This document shows, one piece after another, positions 28,412 to 37,350 of a DNA stretch of 64,000 bases (positions are counted from its first letter, which is position 1; every line of letters begins with the position of its first letter). The DNA comes from Pseudomonas extremorientalis (GTDB lineage: Bacteria; Pseudomonadota; Gammaproteobacteria; Pseudomonadales; Pseudomonadaceae). The position numbers and the translations under genes were made by a program. The DNA lies in the NCBI RefSeq assembly GCF_001870465.1, contig NZ_MDGK01000015.1:372001-436000 (forward strand), in the 5' to 3' direction. Below the pieces are notes generated by a model. The model had not been told where the DNA came from. It ran no database searches and saw only the letters and a list, made by a program, of their open reading frames with translations.

Positions 28412-29191
28412 TTATTTGCCGCTGTACAGGTTCAGATCGCCAAAGTGTTTCTTCTGGATGGTGGCGTAGGTGCCATCATCGTGTAACGCTTTGATACCTT
28501 TATCCAAAAGCGCCTTCAGTTCAGTGTTACCTTTTTTGATACCGATGGCGGTTTTCGACGGCAGCAAAGGGTCGTCGATGGCCGCGCTGACTTCGTAACC
28601 GGCACCGGCCGGCGACTTCAGGAAGCCCAGTTCGGCTTGCAGCATGTCCTGCACGGAGGCGTCGAGACGGCCGGAGGTCAGGTCGGCGTACACCTGGTCC
28701 TGGTTGGCGTAGGCCTTGGTGGTCACACCGGCTTTATCCAGCACGGCCTTGGCGTAGGCTTCCTGGATGGTGCCCTGCTCGTAGCCTACGGACTTGCCCT
28801 TGAGAGACTCAGGTGTCGAGTAGCCCGCGCCTTTCTTGAACACCAGCGAGGTCGGGCCAGAGAACAGTTCGCTGGAGAAGTCGATGGCCTTTTCACGCAC
28901 CGGGGTCACGGTCATGGACGAAATCACGCCGTCGAACTTGTTGGCTTTCAGGCCTGGAATCATGCCGTCAAAATCGCTTTCGACCCACTTGCACTTCACT
29001 TTCAGCTCGGCGCAGATCGCATTGCCCAGGTCGATATCGAAGCCCACCAGGCTGCCGTCCGCTGCCTTGGATTCGAATGGCGCGTAGGACGGATCGACAC
29101 CAAAACGCAGTTCCTTGTATTCCTTGGCCAAGGCGGAACCTGCGGCCATGCACAGAGCCAGTGCAGAAAGGGTCAGCAATGCTTTTTTCAT
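28412..29191 (-). CDS. aotJ: Basic amino acid ABC transporter substrate-binding protein (AotJ/HisJ/LAO type)
   Basis: 259 residues from MKKALLTLSAL, with a signal peptide cleaved near GSALA-KEYKELRF. The SBP family-3 pattern LRFGVDPSYAPFESKAADG, then VGFDIDLGNAICAELK is clear. LAO/HisJ-type ligand residues (Ser-Ser-Met-Thr-Val-Thr, Arg in PVREKAID) suggest lysine/arginine/ornithine or histidine. An in-frame ATG 7 codons upstream is less likely; AGGGATTACATA precedes the chosen start. First gene of the operon, with a candidate sigma-54 promoter about 80 bases upstream. The substrate is not proven. Confidence 0.85.
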   Translation of the reverse strand: MKKALLTLSALALCMAAGSALAKEYKELRFGVDPSYAPFESKAADGSLVGFDIDLGNAICAELKVKCKWVESDFDGMIPGLKANKFDGVISSMTVTPVREKAIDFSSELFSGPTSLVFKKGAGYSTPESLKGKSVGYEQGTIQEAYAKAVLDKAGVTTKAYANQDQVYADLTSGRLDASVQDMLQAELGFLKSPAGAGYEVSAAIDDPLLPSKTAIGIKKGNTELKALLDKGIKALHDDGTYATIQKKHFGDLNLYSGK

Positions 29192-29271
29192 TATGTAATC
29201 CCTGGAAACCAAGATAAGCGCTTGTGGCGCGTTTAGGACTGTTACTGAACGGTGTCAGACGGATCACAAGT

Positions 29272-29287
29272 AGCAATTTCTGCACCA
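29272..29287 (-). promoter_or_regulatory. Candidate sigma-54 promoter for the amino acid transporter
   Basis: On the - strand TGGTGC-AGAAA-TTGCT. It keeps the invariant GG and GC with exactly 10 bases between them and a perfect TTGC -12 element; the -24 element TGGTGC differs from TGGCAC at two bases. Transcription would start about 70 bases before the binding-protein gene. RpoN control of amino acid uptake is common. Confidence 0.5.
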
Positions 29288-29349
29288 TAGTTCCGAATGA
29301 GCGTTTTAAAAGGTGGGACAAGGGAGATCTGAGTGTAGGAAATGCCCGA

Positions 29350-29380
29350 AAATGGGCGCAGAAAAATGAGCGCACCATTT
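29350..29380 (-). promoter_or_regulatory. Inverted repeat at enhancer distance from the sigma-54 site
   Basis: AAATGGTGCGC on the - strand pairs with GCGCCCATTT across about 10 bases, allowing one bulge. It is centred about 100 bases before the predicted start, where activators such as NtrC usually bind. The match to a known NtrC box is only partial. Confidence 0.4.
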
Positions 29381-29400
29381 CGAGTCATAAAGAAATTCAG

Positions 29401-29429
29401 ATGTTGGAGGGGGCTTGCCCACTCCCACC
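29401..29429. repeat. Decayed single REP element
   Basis: ATGTTGGAGGGGGCTTGCCC-ACTCCCACCT is a degenerate REP singlet; the core GGAGGGGGCTTGCCC is intact, but the flanks no longer pair well. It sits 13 bases past the ligase stop codon, between the ligase and the transporter promoter. Confidence 0.6.
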
Positions 29430-29441
29430 TGTTGATCGGTG

Positions 29442-31076
29442 TCAGGTCAGCAGGTCTTGCAGGGTGGCAAGGCTGTCGGCCTCATCCACCGCCTTATCCT
29501 GCCGCCAGCGCAACATCCGCGGAAACCGCACCGCAATCCCGCTCTTGTGCCGCTTGGACAAGGCAATGCCCTCGAACCCCAGCTCAAACACCATACTGGG
29601 CGTGACACTGCTCACCGGGCCGAATTTCTCTACGGTGGTTTTGCGCACAATCGCGTCGACCTTGCGCATTTCTTCATCGGTCAGCCCGGAGTAGGCCTTG
29701 GCAAAGGGCACCAGCGTGCGTTCGCTGCCGGGCGGGCCGTCCCACACCGCGAAGGTGTAGTCGCTGTAGAGGCTGGCGCGCCGGCCGTGGCCGCGCTGGG
29801 CGTAGATCAACACCGCGTCGACGCTGAACGGGTCGACCTTCCACTTCCACCACACGCCCATGTCCTTGGTGCGGCCGACGCCGTACAGGCCATCGCGGGC
29901 CTTGAGCATCATGCCTTCCACGCCCAGGCTGCGCGAAGCTTCGCGTTGTTCGGCCAGCGCTTGCCAGGTGGTTGCGGTCAGCAACGGTGAGGCGAGCAAT
30001 ACCGGTTGGTTGCACTGGGTGACCACCTGCTCAAGCTGGGCGCGGCGTTCGGCCTGGGTATGGTTGCGCCAGTCGTCGCCCTGATGTTCCAGCAGGTCAT
30101 AGGCCAGGACCGCCACCGGCGCATCCTCCAGCACTTTCTTGCTCAAAGTCTTGCGGCCGATCCGTTGTTGCAGCAGGGCGAAGGGTTGCACTGCGTCCTT
30201 CCACACCACGATCTCACCGTCGATCACCGTGCCGTCCGGTAACCCACTCACCAGGCTGTGAAGTTCGGGAAAACGTTCGGTGACCAGCTCTTCGCCACGG
30301 GACCAGACCCACAGGCGCCCGTCGCGCTTGACCAATTGTGCGCGGATGCCATCCCATTTCCATTCCACCTGCCAGTCGGTGGGGGCACCGAGCAGCGCGT
30401 CGAATTGCTCCACCGGTTGCGCCAAGCCATGAGCCAGGAAAAACGGATAAGGCTGGCCGCCCCGTTGTGCATGCTCGTCGGACGATTCGGCAGCGATCAG
30501 CTTGAGGTAGCCCTCAGCGGTCGGACGATTGGACAGGTCGGTGTAGCCCACCAACCGCTGCGCCACACGCTTGCTGTCGAGATCGGCCATGGCGGCGAGG
30601 GCACGGGTAACCAGCAACTTGGACACGCCGACGCGAAAGCTGCCGGTGATCAATTTGATGCACACCATCAAGCTGGGTTGATCCAGTTGCGCCCACAACG
30701 CCGGTAGGCGCTCAGCCAATTCCAGGGGAGGCAAGCCGCGCAATGGCAGGAGTTTTTCCTCCAGCCATACGGCCAGGCCGTCCTCCGAGGTGTAGGTAGA
30801 TTCCGGCAGCAGCAGGGAAATGGTCTCCGCCAGGTCACCCACTGACTGGTAGCTTTCCTCGAACAGCCACGGCTCGATGCCGGACGCTTCTGTGGCCATG
30901 TCCCGCAGCAGGCGCGTCGGCACCAGTTGCCGTGGCCGTCCGCCGGACAGGAAATACACGGCCCAGGCGGCATCTTCTGGCGCGGCATCCCGGAAGTAGG
31001 CTTGCAACGCAGCCAGCTTGGCGTTGCTGGAAGTGGTGGCGTCGAGATTCGCGTACAGCTCGGCAAAGGCCTTCAT
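29442..31076 (-). CDS. ATP-dependent DNA ligase (ligase-associated repair set, LigB-type)
   Basis: 544 residues. Nucleotidyltransferase motif I with the adenylated Lys is EWKWDGIRAQL. Other motifs are DGEIVVW (III), EGMMLKARDGLYGVGRTKDMGVWWKWK (IV-V), then the OB-fold. It seals nicks using ATP, additional to the essential NAD-dependent LigA. The ATG overlaps the exonuclease stop by 4 bases (ATGA), showing co-production. In related genomes the Lhr-like helicase and PdeM genes follow directly; here they are 4.5 kb away, beyond a transporter operon. It is not a Ku-associated LigD, as no polymerase or nuclease domain is present. Confidence 0.93.
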   Translation of the reverse strand: MKAFAELYANLDATTSSNAKLAALQAYFRDAAPEDAAWAVYFLSGGRPRQLVPTRLLRDMATEASGIEPWLFEESYQSVGDLAETISLLLPESTYTSEDGLAVWLEEKLLPLRGLPPLELAERLPALWAQLDQPSLMVCIKLITGSFRVGVSKLLVTRALAAMADLDSKRVAQRLVGYTDLSNRPTAEGYLKLIAAESSDEHAQRGGQPYPFFLAHGLAQPVEQFDALLGAPTDWQVEWKWDGIRAQLVKRDGRLWVWSRGEELVTERFPELHSLVSGLPDGTVIDGEIVVWKDAVQPFALLQQRIGRKTLSKKVLEDAPVAVLAYDLLEHQGDDWRNHTQAERRAQLEQVVTQCNQPVLLASPLLTATTWQALAEQREASRSLGVEGMMLKARDGLYGVGRTKDMGVWWKWKVDPFSVDAVLIYAQRGHGRRASLYSDYTFAVWDGPPGSERTLVPFAKAYSGLTDEEMRKVDAIVRKTTVEKFGPVSSVTPSMVFELGFEGIALSKRHKSGIAVRFPRMLRWRQDKAVDEADSLATLQDLLT

Positions 31077-32077
31077 GCGCCGGCCTCTTCTTCGTCATCG
31101 CCGTATTCGGTGGTGAAGCCCTGGGCATCCAGGCCTTTTTCCCGCAGATGGCGCACCAATACGCCGACAGAACCGTGGGTGACCATCACCCGCTCGGCGC
31201 CGGTCTGCTCGATGGCCCACAACAGGCCGGGCCAATCGGCGTGGTCCGAGAGCACAAAGCCCCGGTCTACCCCGCGCCGGCGGCGGGTGCCGCGCAGGCG
31301 CATCCAGCCACTGGCGAAGGCGTCGCTGTAGTCGCCGAAGCGCTTGATCCAACTGCTGCCGCCGGCGGAGGGCGGGGCGATGATCAAGGCTTGGTGCAGC
31401 AATGGGTCGGTCTTGTTGAAGTCGCCGGCGTAGAGGGTTTCAGGGATATGGATGCCGGCCTCGCGGTACACCCGGTTCAACGGTTCGACCGCGCCGTGGC
31501 TGAGGATGGGCCCGATGCTGGCGTCAATGCCATGCAGGATACGCTGGGCCTTGCCGAATGAATAACAGAACAACACGCTGGCCTTGCCGGCGGCGATGTT
31601 GGCCTGCCACCAGTCGTTGATCCCGGCGAAGATCTGCGCCTGGGGCTGCCAGCGGTAGATCGGCAGGCCGAAGGTGGATTCAGTGATAAAGGTGTGGCAG
31701 CGCACCGGCTCGAACGGCGCGCAAGTGCCGTCGGGCTCGACCTTGTAGTCGCCGGACGCGACCCAGACTTCGCCCTGGTATTCCAGGCGCACCTGAGCCG
31801 AGCCGAGCACATGCCCGGCCGGGTGGAAACTCAAGGTGACGCCGTGGTGCACCAGTGGCTCACCGTAGGCCAGGGTCTGCAGGTTGATGTCCTGGCCCAG
31901 CCTGGAGCGCAGGATGCCTTCGCCGGGGGCCGCCGCCAGATAGTGCTGGTTGCCGGTGCGGGCGTGGTCGCCATGGGCGTGGGTGATGACCGAGCGTTCC
32001 ACCGGGCGCCAGGGGTCGATATAGAAATCTCCGGCGGGGCAGTAGAGGCCTTCGGGGCGGGCGATGACAAGGTCCAT
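31073..32077 (-). CDS. Ligase-associated DNA exonuclease (metallo-beta-lactamase / beta-CASP-like)
   Basis: 334 residues. N-terminal metallo-beta-lactamase motif THAHGDHAR binds two zinc ions; HPAGHVLGSAQV and the later SDHADWPGLL complete the site. It is related to SNM1/Artemis-like nucleases and is the standard partner of the ATP-dependent ligase, with which it overlaps by 4 bases. It heads the two-gene half of the split repair set. Nuclease role is known for the family only. Confidence 0.92.
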   Translation of the reverse strand: MDLVIARPEGLYCPAGDFYIDPWRPVERSVITHAHGDHARTGNQHYLAAAPGEGILRSRLGQDINLQTLAYGEPLVHHGVTLSFHPAGHVLGSAQVRLEYQGEVWVASGDYKVEPDGTCAPFEPVRCHTFITESTFGLPIYRWQPQAQIFAGINDWWQANIAAGKASVLFCYSFGKAQRILHGIDASIGPILSHGAVEPLNRVYREAGIHIPETLYAGDFNKTDPLLHQALIIAPPSAGGSSWIKRFGDYSDAFASGWMRLRGTRRRRGVDRGFVLSDHADWPGLLWAIEQTGAERVMVTHGSVGVLVRHLREKGLDAQGFTTEYGDDEEEAGA

Positions 32078-32156
32078 GGGGTGACCGGGGGAGGTGGGCT
32101 TGTTACTTATGAGGCGGGTGTGGGCTGGGAAGTTCTATCTGAATGCATGCAGTCCA

Positions 32157-32188
32157 AATGTGAGAGGGGGCAAGCCCCCTCTCACATT
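32157..32188. repeat. Compact REP-derived palindrome
   Basis: AATGTGAGAGGGGGC and GCCCCCTCTCACATT lie back to back with only two bases between them, giving a 32-base near-perfect palindrome. It looks like a REP variant with A for G in the flank and no REPIN spacer. It sits between the quiP stop and the exonuclease start, and may stop or stabilise the quiP transcript. Confidence 0.75.
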
Positions 32189-32215
32189 AGATCCAGGTTT
32201 TTCAGGAAAGCCGGG

Positions 32216-34657
32216 TTACTTGCCGGGTGTCAGGGTCAACCTGGCCTTCCCGTACACCTTCTCGAAGTTCTGCGGCTGCATCGGGAAGCTCAGGTATTGC
32301 GCCTTGAGCGACGGGTCGATGCCATTGGCATAGTTCGGGCTGGCCGGGTTGCCGGACTGGCCGATGCCACCCTGGCCCATCATCGGTTCCACCTGGCCGA
32401 AATCGACGATCAGGCGCAGCGCGGGCACCTGGGTGGTGGCGAAGTCCTGTCCCCAGTTGTAGGGCGCCGGGTTCAAGGTATTGTGATCGCCACCGGAGGC
32501 CAGTGGGCCACGAATCACCTGGCCATTGGCGTTTTTCCAGGTGGTGGTGTGCAGCTTGCCCCACTGCCAGGCCTTGTGGTCGGCGCCCAGCTGACTGTCG
32601 CCGGCGCTGATCGCGGCGGCCAGGCTGCGGGCGAGAATCGCCGGTTTGTCTTCTTTCTGCGGCGTACGCACGTCATCCCAGAACGGGCTGTCTTCGCGGC
32701 CCAGCAAATGATCGGCCTGGGCGGCATAGGACAGGCTGGCGTTGCTGACAAAGGCTTTCCAGCTGGCGCTGTTTTCCGGACCCAGCTCGTCGAGGAAGAT
32801 CTGTTTGGTGCTTTCCTGCAGGAACAGTTCATAGAGCGCAGCGTCGGCGGAGGTCGACACCAGGCGACCGTCGAAGGCCATCAGGCGACCCAGCGCTTCA
32901 CGCGCCTTGGCCTGTTCCGCCGCCGGCAGTGCGTCAATCGCCTGTTTCAGCGGCTGGGCCATGCCCGGCGCCTGGAACATGCTCTTGAGTTTGGCGGCGA
33001 AGGTGGTGGTCTGATCGTACTGCATGGCGATCAGGCTGCGGCTGTCATGCTTGCCGGCATTGGCCAGTTGCGCCAGGCGCTCGCTGCGCTCCGGGGCATC
33101 CCAGGAATTGGACAGTTGCATGCCATAGCCACGCGGCGCGGTGCGCTGGTTGGCGGTGCCGATCCAGCCTTGGGCCGGGTCCTGGTCATAGGGATGCAGC
33201 ATGGCGTCGGCGTAGCCATCCCAGTCAAACCGCGTGTCCCAGCCCGGCGACGGCAGCAAACCTTCGCCTTCGCGGCGGTTGGGGAAACGGCCGGTGACTT
33301 GCCAGCCAATGCTGCCGGCGTCGGCGAAGATCATGTTCAACGCGATGGCACGGATTTCCCGGGTCGCGTCCGAGGCTTTGCCGATGGTTTGCGCGCGGGA
33401 CAGGTCGAAGAACGCATCCAGGCTCTTGTCGTCCTTGAAGTCGGCGGTTTGCAGGGCCAGGCCCAGACCGGTTGTCAGCGCCTGGCTGCTGTTGAGCAGG
33501 GCGCCGTGACGGGTTTCGTACACCACTTCGCGGATCGAGCGCTGGCCTTTGACGAAGAAGGTTTCGTTACGCACGCCCGCCGGCAGCCATTTGCCGTTGT
33601 TCTCGTAATACAGCGCGCTGCCCTGGCGTCTGACTTTTTCAAGGAACAGGTCTTGGGTGTCGCCCTTGACCGTGCTCATGCTCCACGCGACTTTGCCGTT
33701 GAAGCCGGACAGCAGCGTCGGCAGGCCGGCAATCGAAGCGCCGGCGGCCTGGTATTTCGGTGCGCGGATCTGTACGTAGCTCCACGGCGACGGTGCCTGC
33801 GGCTGGGCGGCGAGGTCGCCCGCCAGCAGGCTTTTACCGCTGCGGCTGCGCTGTGGGCCGATCGCCCAGTTGCTTGAGGTGGTGACCGCCAGGGCGTTGA
33901 GGCTGCCCAGTTGCTGGCTGACCGCGTCCAGCCCGGCCAGGCCGGTGATCTGGCCCAGGTTCACGCCCTTGAGTTTTTCGGCCTCGGCCAGCGGGATCGC
34001 TTCATCCGGCGCGCTTGGGGTGAGCCAGGCGAGTTTGTCGACGCCGACTTTCTGCGCCAGCACCAGCGACGAAATCTCTTCCTGCAGGTTGGCCGACTCG
34101 CTGAAATTCAGCAGGCAGAACAGCAGCGCCGAATCTTCCGGCTTCCAGTACTCGGGCTTGTAGCCGGTCTGGGCCAGGTCCGGCGGCAGCTTGTCGCGGT
34201 AGCGGAACAGGTAGGCGTTGACGCCACGCGCATACACTTCAAAGAAGCGCTTGAGACGCGGGCTGGAGGCGTTGTACAGCTCGCCGGCGCTTTTTTTCAG
34301 GTTGACCGCGCGCATGAAGCGGTCGACATCCAGCACTTCAGGCCCGGACATTTCCGCCAGGCGGCCCTGGGCCAGCAGGCGCAGGGTGACCATCTGGGTG
34401 ATGCGATCACTGGCATGCACGTAACCGAGGCTGAACAGCGCGTCATGGAAGGTGTTGCTTTCGATCAGCGGCATGCCCTGAGCATTGCGGCGTACCGATA
34501 CATTCTGCGCGAGGCCTTTGATCGGCTGTACGCCGGCAACCGGCGGCAGGGTGTCCTGGGTGCTCTGGAGCTGGCAACCGGCCAGGCTTAACGCACTGGC
34601 CACTGCCGCGGCAACGCCGAACCGGGGAAGAAAATGTGAGAGGGCTGGCGAGGCCAT
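32216..34657 (-). CDS. quiP: Acyl-homoserine-lactone acylase QuiP (penicillin acylase family)
   Basis: Ntn-hydrolase that cleaves the amide bond of long-chain AHL signals, releasing homoserine lactone. 813 residues, with the N-terminus [14 protein letters not shown] and the general layout of P. aeruginosa QuiP. Lipobox LSLAGCQL (Cys28) suggests lipid anchoring. The proprotein would be cut before Ser262 in [10 protein letters not shown], which then becomes the N-terminal nucleophile of the beta chain. The later NAQRTAP-like segment [12 protein letters not shown] and DFGQVEPM are family features. It is monocistronic. No AHL synthase lies in the window, so the role here may be signal interference or reuse of AHLs as food. 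Confidence 0.88.
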   Translation of the reverse strand: MASPALSHFLPRFGVAAAVASALSLAGCQLQSTQDTLPPVAGVQPIKGLAQNVSVRRNAQGMPLIESNTFHDALFSLGYVHASDRITQMVTLRLLAQGRLAEMSGPEVLDVDRFMRAVNLKKSAGELYNASSPRLKRFFEVYARGVNAYLFRYRDKLPPDLAQTGYKPEYWKPEDSALLFCLLNFSESANLQEEISSLVLAQKVGVDKLAWLTPSAPDEAIPLAEAEKLKGVNLGQITGLAGLDAVSQQLGSLNALAVTTSSNWAIGPQRSRSGKSLLAGDLAAQPQAPSPWSYVQIRAPKYQAAGASIAGLPTLLSGFNGKVAWSMSTVKGDTQDLFLEKVRRQGSALYYENNGKWLPAGVRNETFFVKGQRSIREVVYETRHGALLNSSQALTTGLGLALQTADFKDDKSLDAFFDLSRAQTIGKASDATREIRAIALNMIFADAGSIGWQVTGRFPNRREGEGLLPSPGWDTRFDWDGYADAMLHPYDQDPAQGWIGTANQRTAPRGYGMQLSNSWDAPERSERLAQLANAGKHDSRSLIAMQYDQTTTFAAKLKSMFQAPGMAQPLKQAIDALPAAEQAKAREALGRLMAFDGRLVSTSADAALYELFLQESTKQIFLDELGPENSASWKAFVSNASLSYAAQADHLLGREDSPFWDDVRTPQKEDKPAILARSLAAAISAGDSQLGADHKAWQWGKLHTTTWKNANGQVIRGPLASGGDHNTLNPAPYNWGQDFATTQVPALRLIVDFGQVEPMMGQGGIGQSGNPASPNYANGIDPSLKAQYLSFPMQPQNFEKVYGKARLTLTPGK

Positions 34658-34759
34658 GGCAAAGCTCCTGCGGGGGGTAGCGTCAGTAAAGGCGCTACGT
34701 TAGTGAGCGCGGCGAAACGACGCAAGCGGGAGCCATGCCTTATTTTCAGCAATTGCGTA

Positions 34760-35404
34760 TCAAGACTTGGGCGGGTTGACTTTCTGCACCAGCTCATACG
34801 CCCGGACCGTCGCCGGCCGTTCCTTGATGCTGTTGAACCAGCGATGCAGGTGTGGGAAATCTTCCAGGCGCTGGCTTTGCCATTTGTGGGAAACAATCCA
34901 GGGGTAGATCGCCATGTCGGCAATGCTGTAGTCCTCGCCGGCCACGAACGCACGGTCCGCCAGGCGCCGGTCGAGCACCCCGTAGAGGCGTGCGGTTTCA
35001 TCCACGTAGCGTTTGATCGCGTAGGGGATTTTCTCCGGGGCGAACTGGCTGAAGTGATGATTCTGCCCCGCCATCGGGCCCAAGCCGCCCATTTGCCAGA
35101 ACAGCCATTGCAGCACTTCCTGGCGACCGCGCAGGTCTTTTGGAATGAACTGGCCGGTTTTTTCCGCGAGGTACAACAGGATCGCGCCGGACTCAAACAG
35201 GGAAATCGGTGCGCCGCCGTCGGTCGGGGTCTGGTCGACGATGGCCGGGATGCGGTTGTTGGGAGCGATCTTCAGGAAGTCAGGCTTGAACTGTTCACCC
35301 TGGCCGATGTTGATCGGGTGCACCTTGTAGGGCAGGCCGGCTTCTTCCAGGAACAACGATATTTTGTGGCCGTTGGGGGTGGTCCAGTAATACAGGTCGA
35401 TCAT
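34760..35404 (-). CDS. yfcG: Glutathione S-transferase-like disulfide oxidoreductase (YfcG type)
   Basis: 214 residues from MIDLYYWTTPNGHKISLFLEEAG; a longer frame upstream is unsupported. Nu-class GST with N-terminal thioredoxin-like fold (ANNRIPAIVDQTP-like segment PNNRIPAIVDQ and SLFESGAILLYLAEKTG) and alpha-helical C-domain (QWLFWQMGGLGPMAGQNHHF). Strongly like E. coli YfcG, which reduces disulfides with glutathione and keeps Thr-Asn instead of a catalytic Cys. Stands alone between quiP and the iron transport genes. Confidence 0.88.
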   Translation of the reverse strand: MIDLYYWTTPNGHKISLFLEEAGLPYKVHPINIGQGEQFKPDFLKIAPNNRIPAIVDQTPTDGGAPISLFESGAILLYLAEKTGQFIPKDLRGRQEVLQWLFWQMGGLGPMAGQNHHFSQFAPEKIPYAIKRYVDETARLYGVLDRRLADRAFVAGEDYSIADMAIYPWIVSHKWQSQRLEDFPHLHRWFNSIKERPATVRAYELVQKVNPPKS

Positions 35405-35509
35405 GAAGCTCTCCAAAAGTGGTGATGCTTGAACGGATGCCTGTAGGTATAGGTAATGCTGGGTGTGCGAAAATTCAATGAAACATTTGCGCATACCCTT
35501 AGAAGCAAA

Positions 35510-36295
35510 TCAAAAAGCGCCATCCACCAACACCTGCAGCGACTGCTCTGAACAGCGCTCGATGCGCGCCCGCACGCGATACACCTCGGCAAACAACAGC
35601 GGATTGAGCACCTCGTTTGCTGCGCCACTGGCGTACAAGCGACCTTGGCGCAGCACGGCAATATGGTCGGCAAAACGTGCGGCAAGGTTGATGTCGTGCA
35701 ACACCACCACGGCGATCAGGTTGTGTTCGCGCACCAGCCCACGCACGCACTCCATGACTTTCAATTGGTAATTGAGGTCGAGGGCGCTGGTGGGTTCGTC
35801 CAGCAGCATCACTTGGGGGCGCCGTGCAATCAGTTGGGCGAGGCTGACCAGTTGGCGTTGACCGCCCGACAGCGTGTTTAACCACTGATCGGCCAAGTGC
35901 GTGATGCCAATGCGCTGCAATGCCTCGAAGGCTTCGCGCAGGCAAGCGTCGTTGGACAATGGAAGGCCGTCCACAGGGGTGACGCGCAACGCGGCAATCA
36001 CGCTCTCCATTACGCTGAGGCTCAGGCCCGGTGGCAGGTTCTGCGGCATGTAGGTCACACGCCTGGCGCGCTCGGCCACGGACATGGCTGACAGGTCGAG
36101 GTCATCCAGTCGTACGACGCCGTGCATCTTTTCCAGCCCGGCCACGGCGCGCAGCAAGGTGGACTTGCCGGCGCCGTTGGGGCCGATCAGGGCGGTCAGG
36201 CTGCCGTGGGGCAAGGTCGGCAGGCTCAGGTCATGCACGATCTGCCGGCGGCCATAACTTACATTGGCGTTGTGCACGCTTAACCCTTCGCTCAT
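35510..36295 (-). CDS. Iron-siderophore ABC transporter ATP-binding protein (FecE-like)
   Basis: 261 residues. Walker A GPNGAGKST, signature LSGGQRQ and Walker [12 protein letters not shown]. Similar to FecE/BtuD ATPases that power iron-siderophore or cobalamin uptake through the inner membrane. It is last in the receptor-binding protein-permease-ATPase series and overlaps the permease stop by 4 bases. Confidence 0.92.
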   Translation of the reverse strand: MSEGLSVHNANVSYGRRQIVHDLSLPTLPHGSLTALIGPNGAGKSTLLRAVAGLEKMHGVVRLDDLDLSAMSVAERARRVTYMPQNLPPGLSLSVMESVIAALRVTPVDGLPLSNDACLREAFEALQRIGITHLADQWLNTLSGGQRQLVSLAQLIARRPQVMLLDEPTSALDLNYQLKVMECVRGLVREHNLIAVVVLHDINLAARFADHIAVLRQGRLYASGAANEVLNPLLFAEVYRVRARIERCSEQSLQVLVDGAF

Positions 36296-37350
36296 AACTG
36301 CCTCCCGCGCTTGAACACCAGCATCACGAAAATCGGCACGCCCACCAACGCCGTGACGATGCCCACCGGCACGCTCATACCGGGCATGATCAGCTTGCTG
36401 GCAATCGACGACAGCGCCAGCAACAGCGCGCCGGTCAGGGCGCTGGCCGGCAGCAGGAAGCGCTGGTCTTCACCGACCAGGATCCGCGCGATATGCGGAC
36501 CCACCAGGCCGATAAAGCCGATGGTGCCGACGAACGCCACGGCGGTAGCCGACAACAGGCTGATGCGCAGCAACGAGAAAAACCGCAGGCGCTTGACGTC
36601 CACGCCGAAGCTTTGCGCGCGGTCTTCGCCCATGCGCAGCAAGGTCAGGTGCGGTGCGGCGGCGAAGGAAAACGGCAACACCACCGCGACCACCAGGGCC
36701 AGGATACCGAGCTTGTCCCAGTTGGCCCGGGTCACGCTGCCCAGGGTCCAGAACACCAGTTGTTGCAGCACATCCTCGGTGGCCACCAGTTGCAACAAAG
36801 CCACCACCGCGTTGCAACTGAATACCAGGGCGATGCCGAACAGCACCAGGCTCTCTACGCCGGCGCCCCGCAGGCGCGACATGGCTTGCAGCAAAAACAC
36901 CGAGGCGGCGGCGAAGATGAACGCCGAAATGGAAATCGCCGTATTGGCCGACACCCACAAGGTCGTCACCGGGAACACAATCACCAGGGATGCCCCCAGC
37001 GCCGCCGCCGACGACACGCCCAAGGTAAACGGGCTGGCCAGCGGGTTGTTCAAGATCGCCTGCATCTCCGCCCCGGCCAGCGACAACGCACAGCCCACCA
37101 GCACCGCCATCAACGCGTAGGGCAGGCGCACGTTCCAGATGATCACCTGGTCGGTGGCGCTGAGGTGGGACGGGTGCGCAATCCCGTCAAGCAAGGCCAG
37201 CAGGCCCATGCCGGACGGGCCGCTGGCCAGGTCCACCAGCAGGGCGCACACCAGCGCCATGCCCAGTAGCGCCAATAGCCAGGCACGCCGCGCCAGCAGG
37301 CGGCGATAGCCGTGGGTGGCTGAGGCGAGGTCGAGGGTTTGCGTGGTCAT
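36292..37350 (-). CDS. Iron-siderophore ABC transporter permease (FecCD family)
   Basis: 352 residues with about nine to ten hydrophobic spans. FecCD signatures include NNPLASPFTLGVSSAAALGA and GTIGFIGLVGPHIARILVGEDQR. A single permease gene implies a homodimer. Overlaps both neighbours by 4 bases (ATGA), so binding protein, permease and ATPase are tightly coupled. Confidence 0.93.
   Translation of the reverse strand: MTTQTLDLASATHGYRRLLARRAWLLALLGMALVCALLVDLASGPSGMGLLALLDGIAHPSHLSATDQVIIWNVRLPYALMAVLVGCALSLAGAEMQAILNNPLASPFTLGVSSAAALGASLVIVFPVTTLWVSANTAISISAFIFAAASVFLLQAMSRLRGAGVESLVLFGIALVFSCNAVVALLQLVATEDVLQQLVFWTLGSVTRANWDKLGILALVVAVVLPFSFAAAPHLTLLRMGEDRAQSFGVDVKRLRFFSLLRISLLSATAVAFVGTIGFIGLVGPHIARILVGEDQRFLLPASALTGALLLALSSIASKLIMPGMSVPVGIVTALVGVPIFVMLVFKRGRQL

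Noticed and set aside
31694..33877. 727-codon + strand frame opposite exonuclease and quiP
   Set aside because: Spans two real - strand genes and their gap; no motifs.
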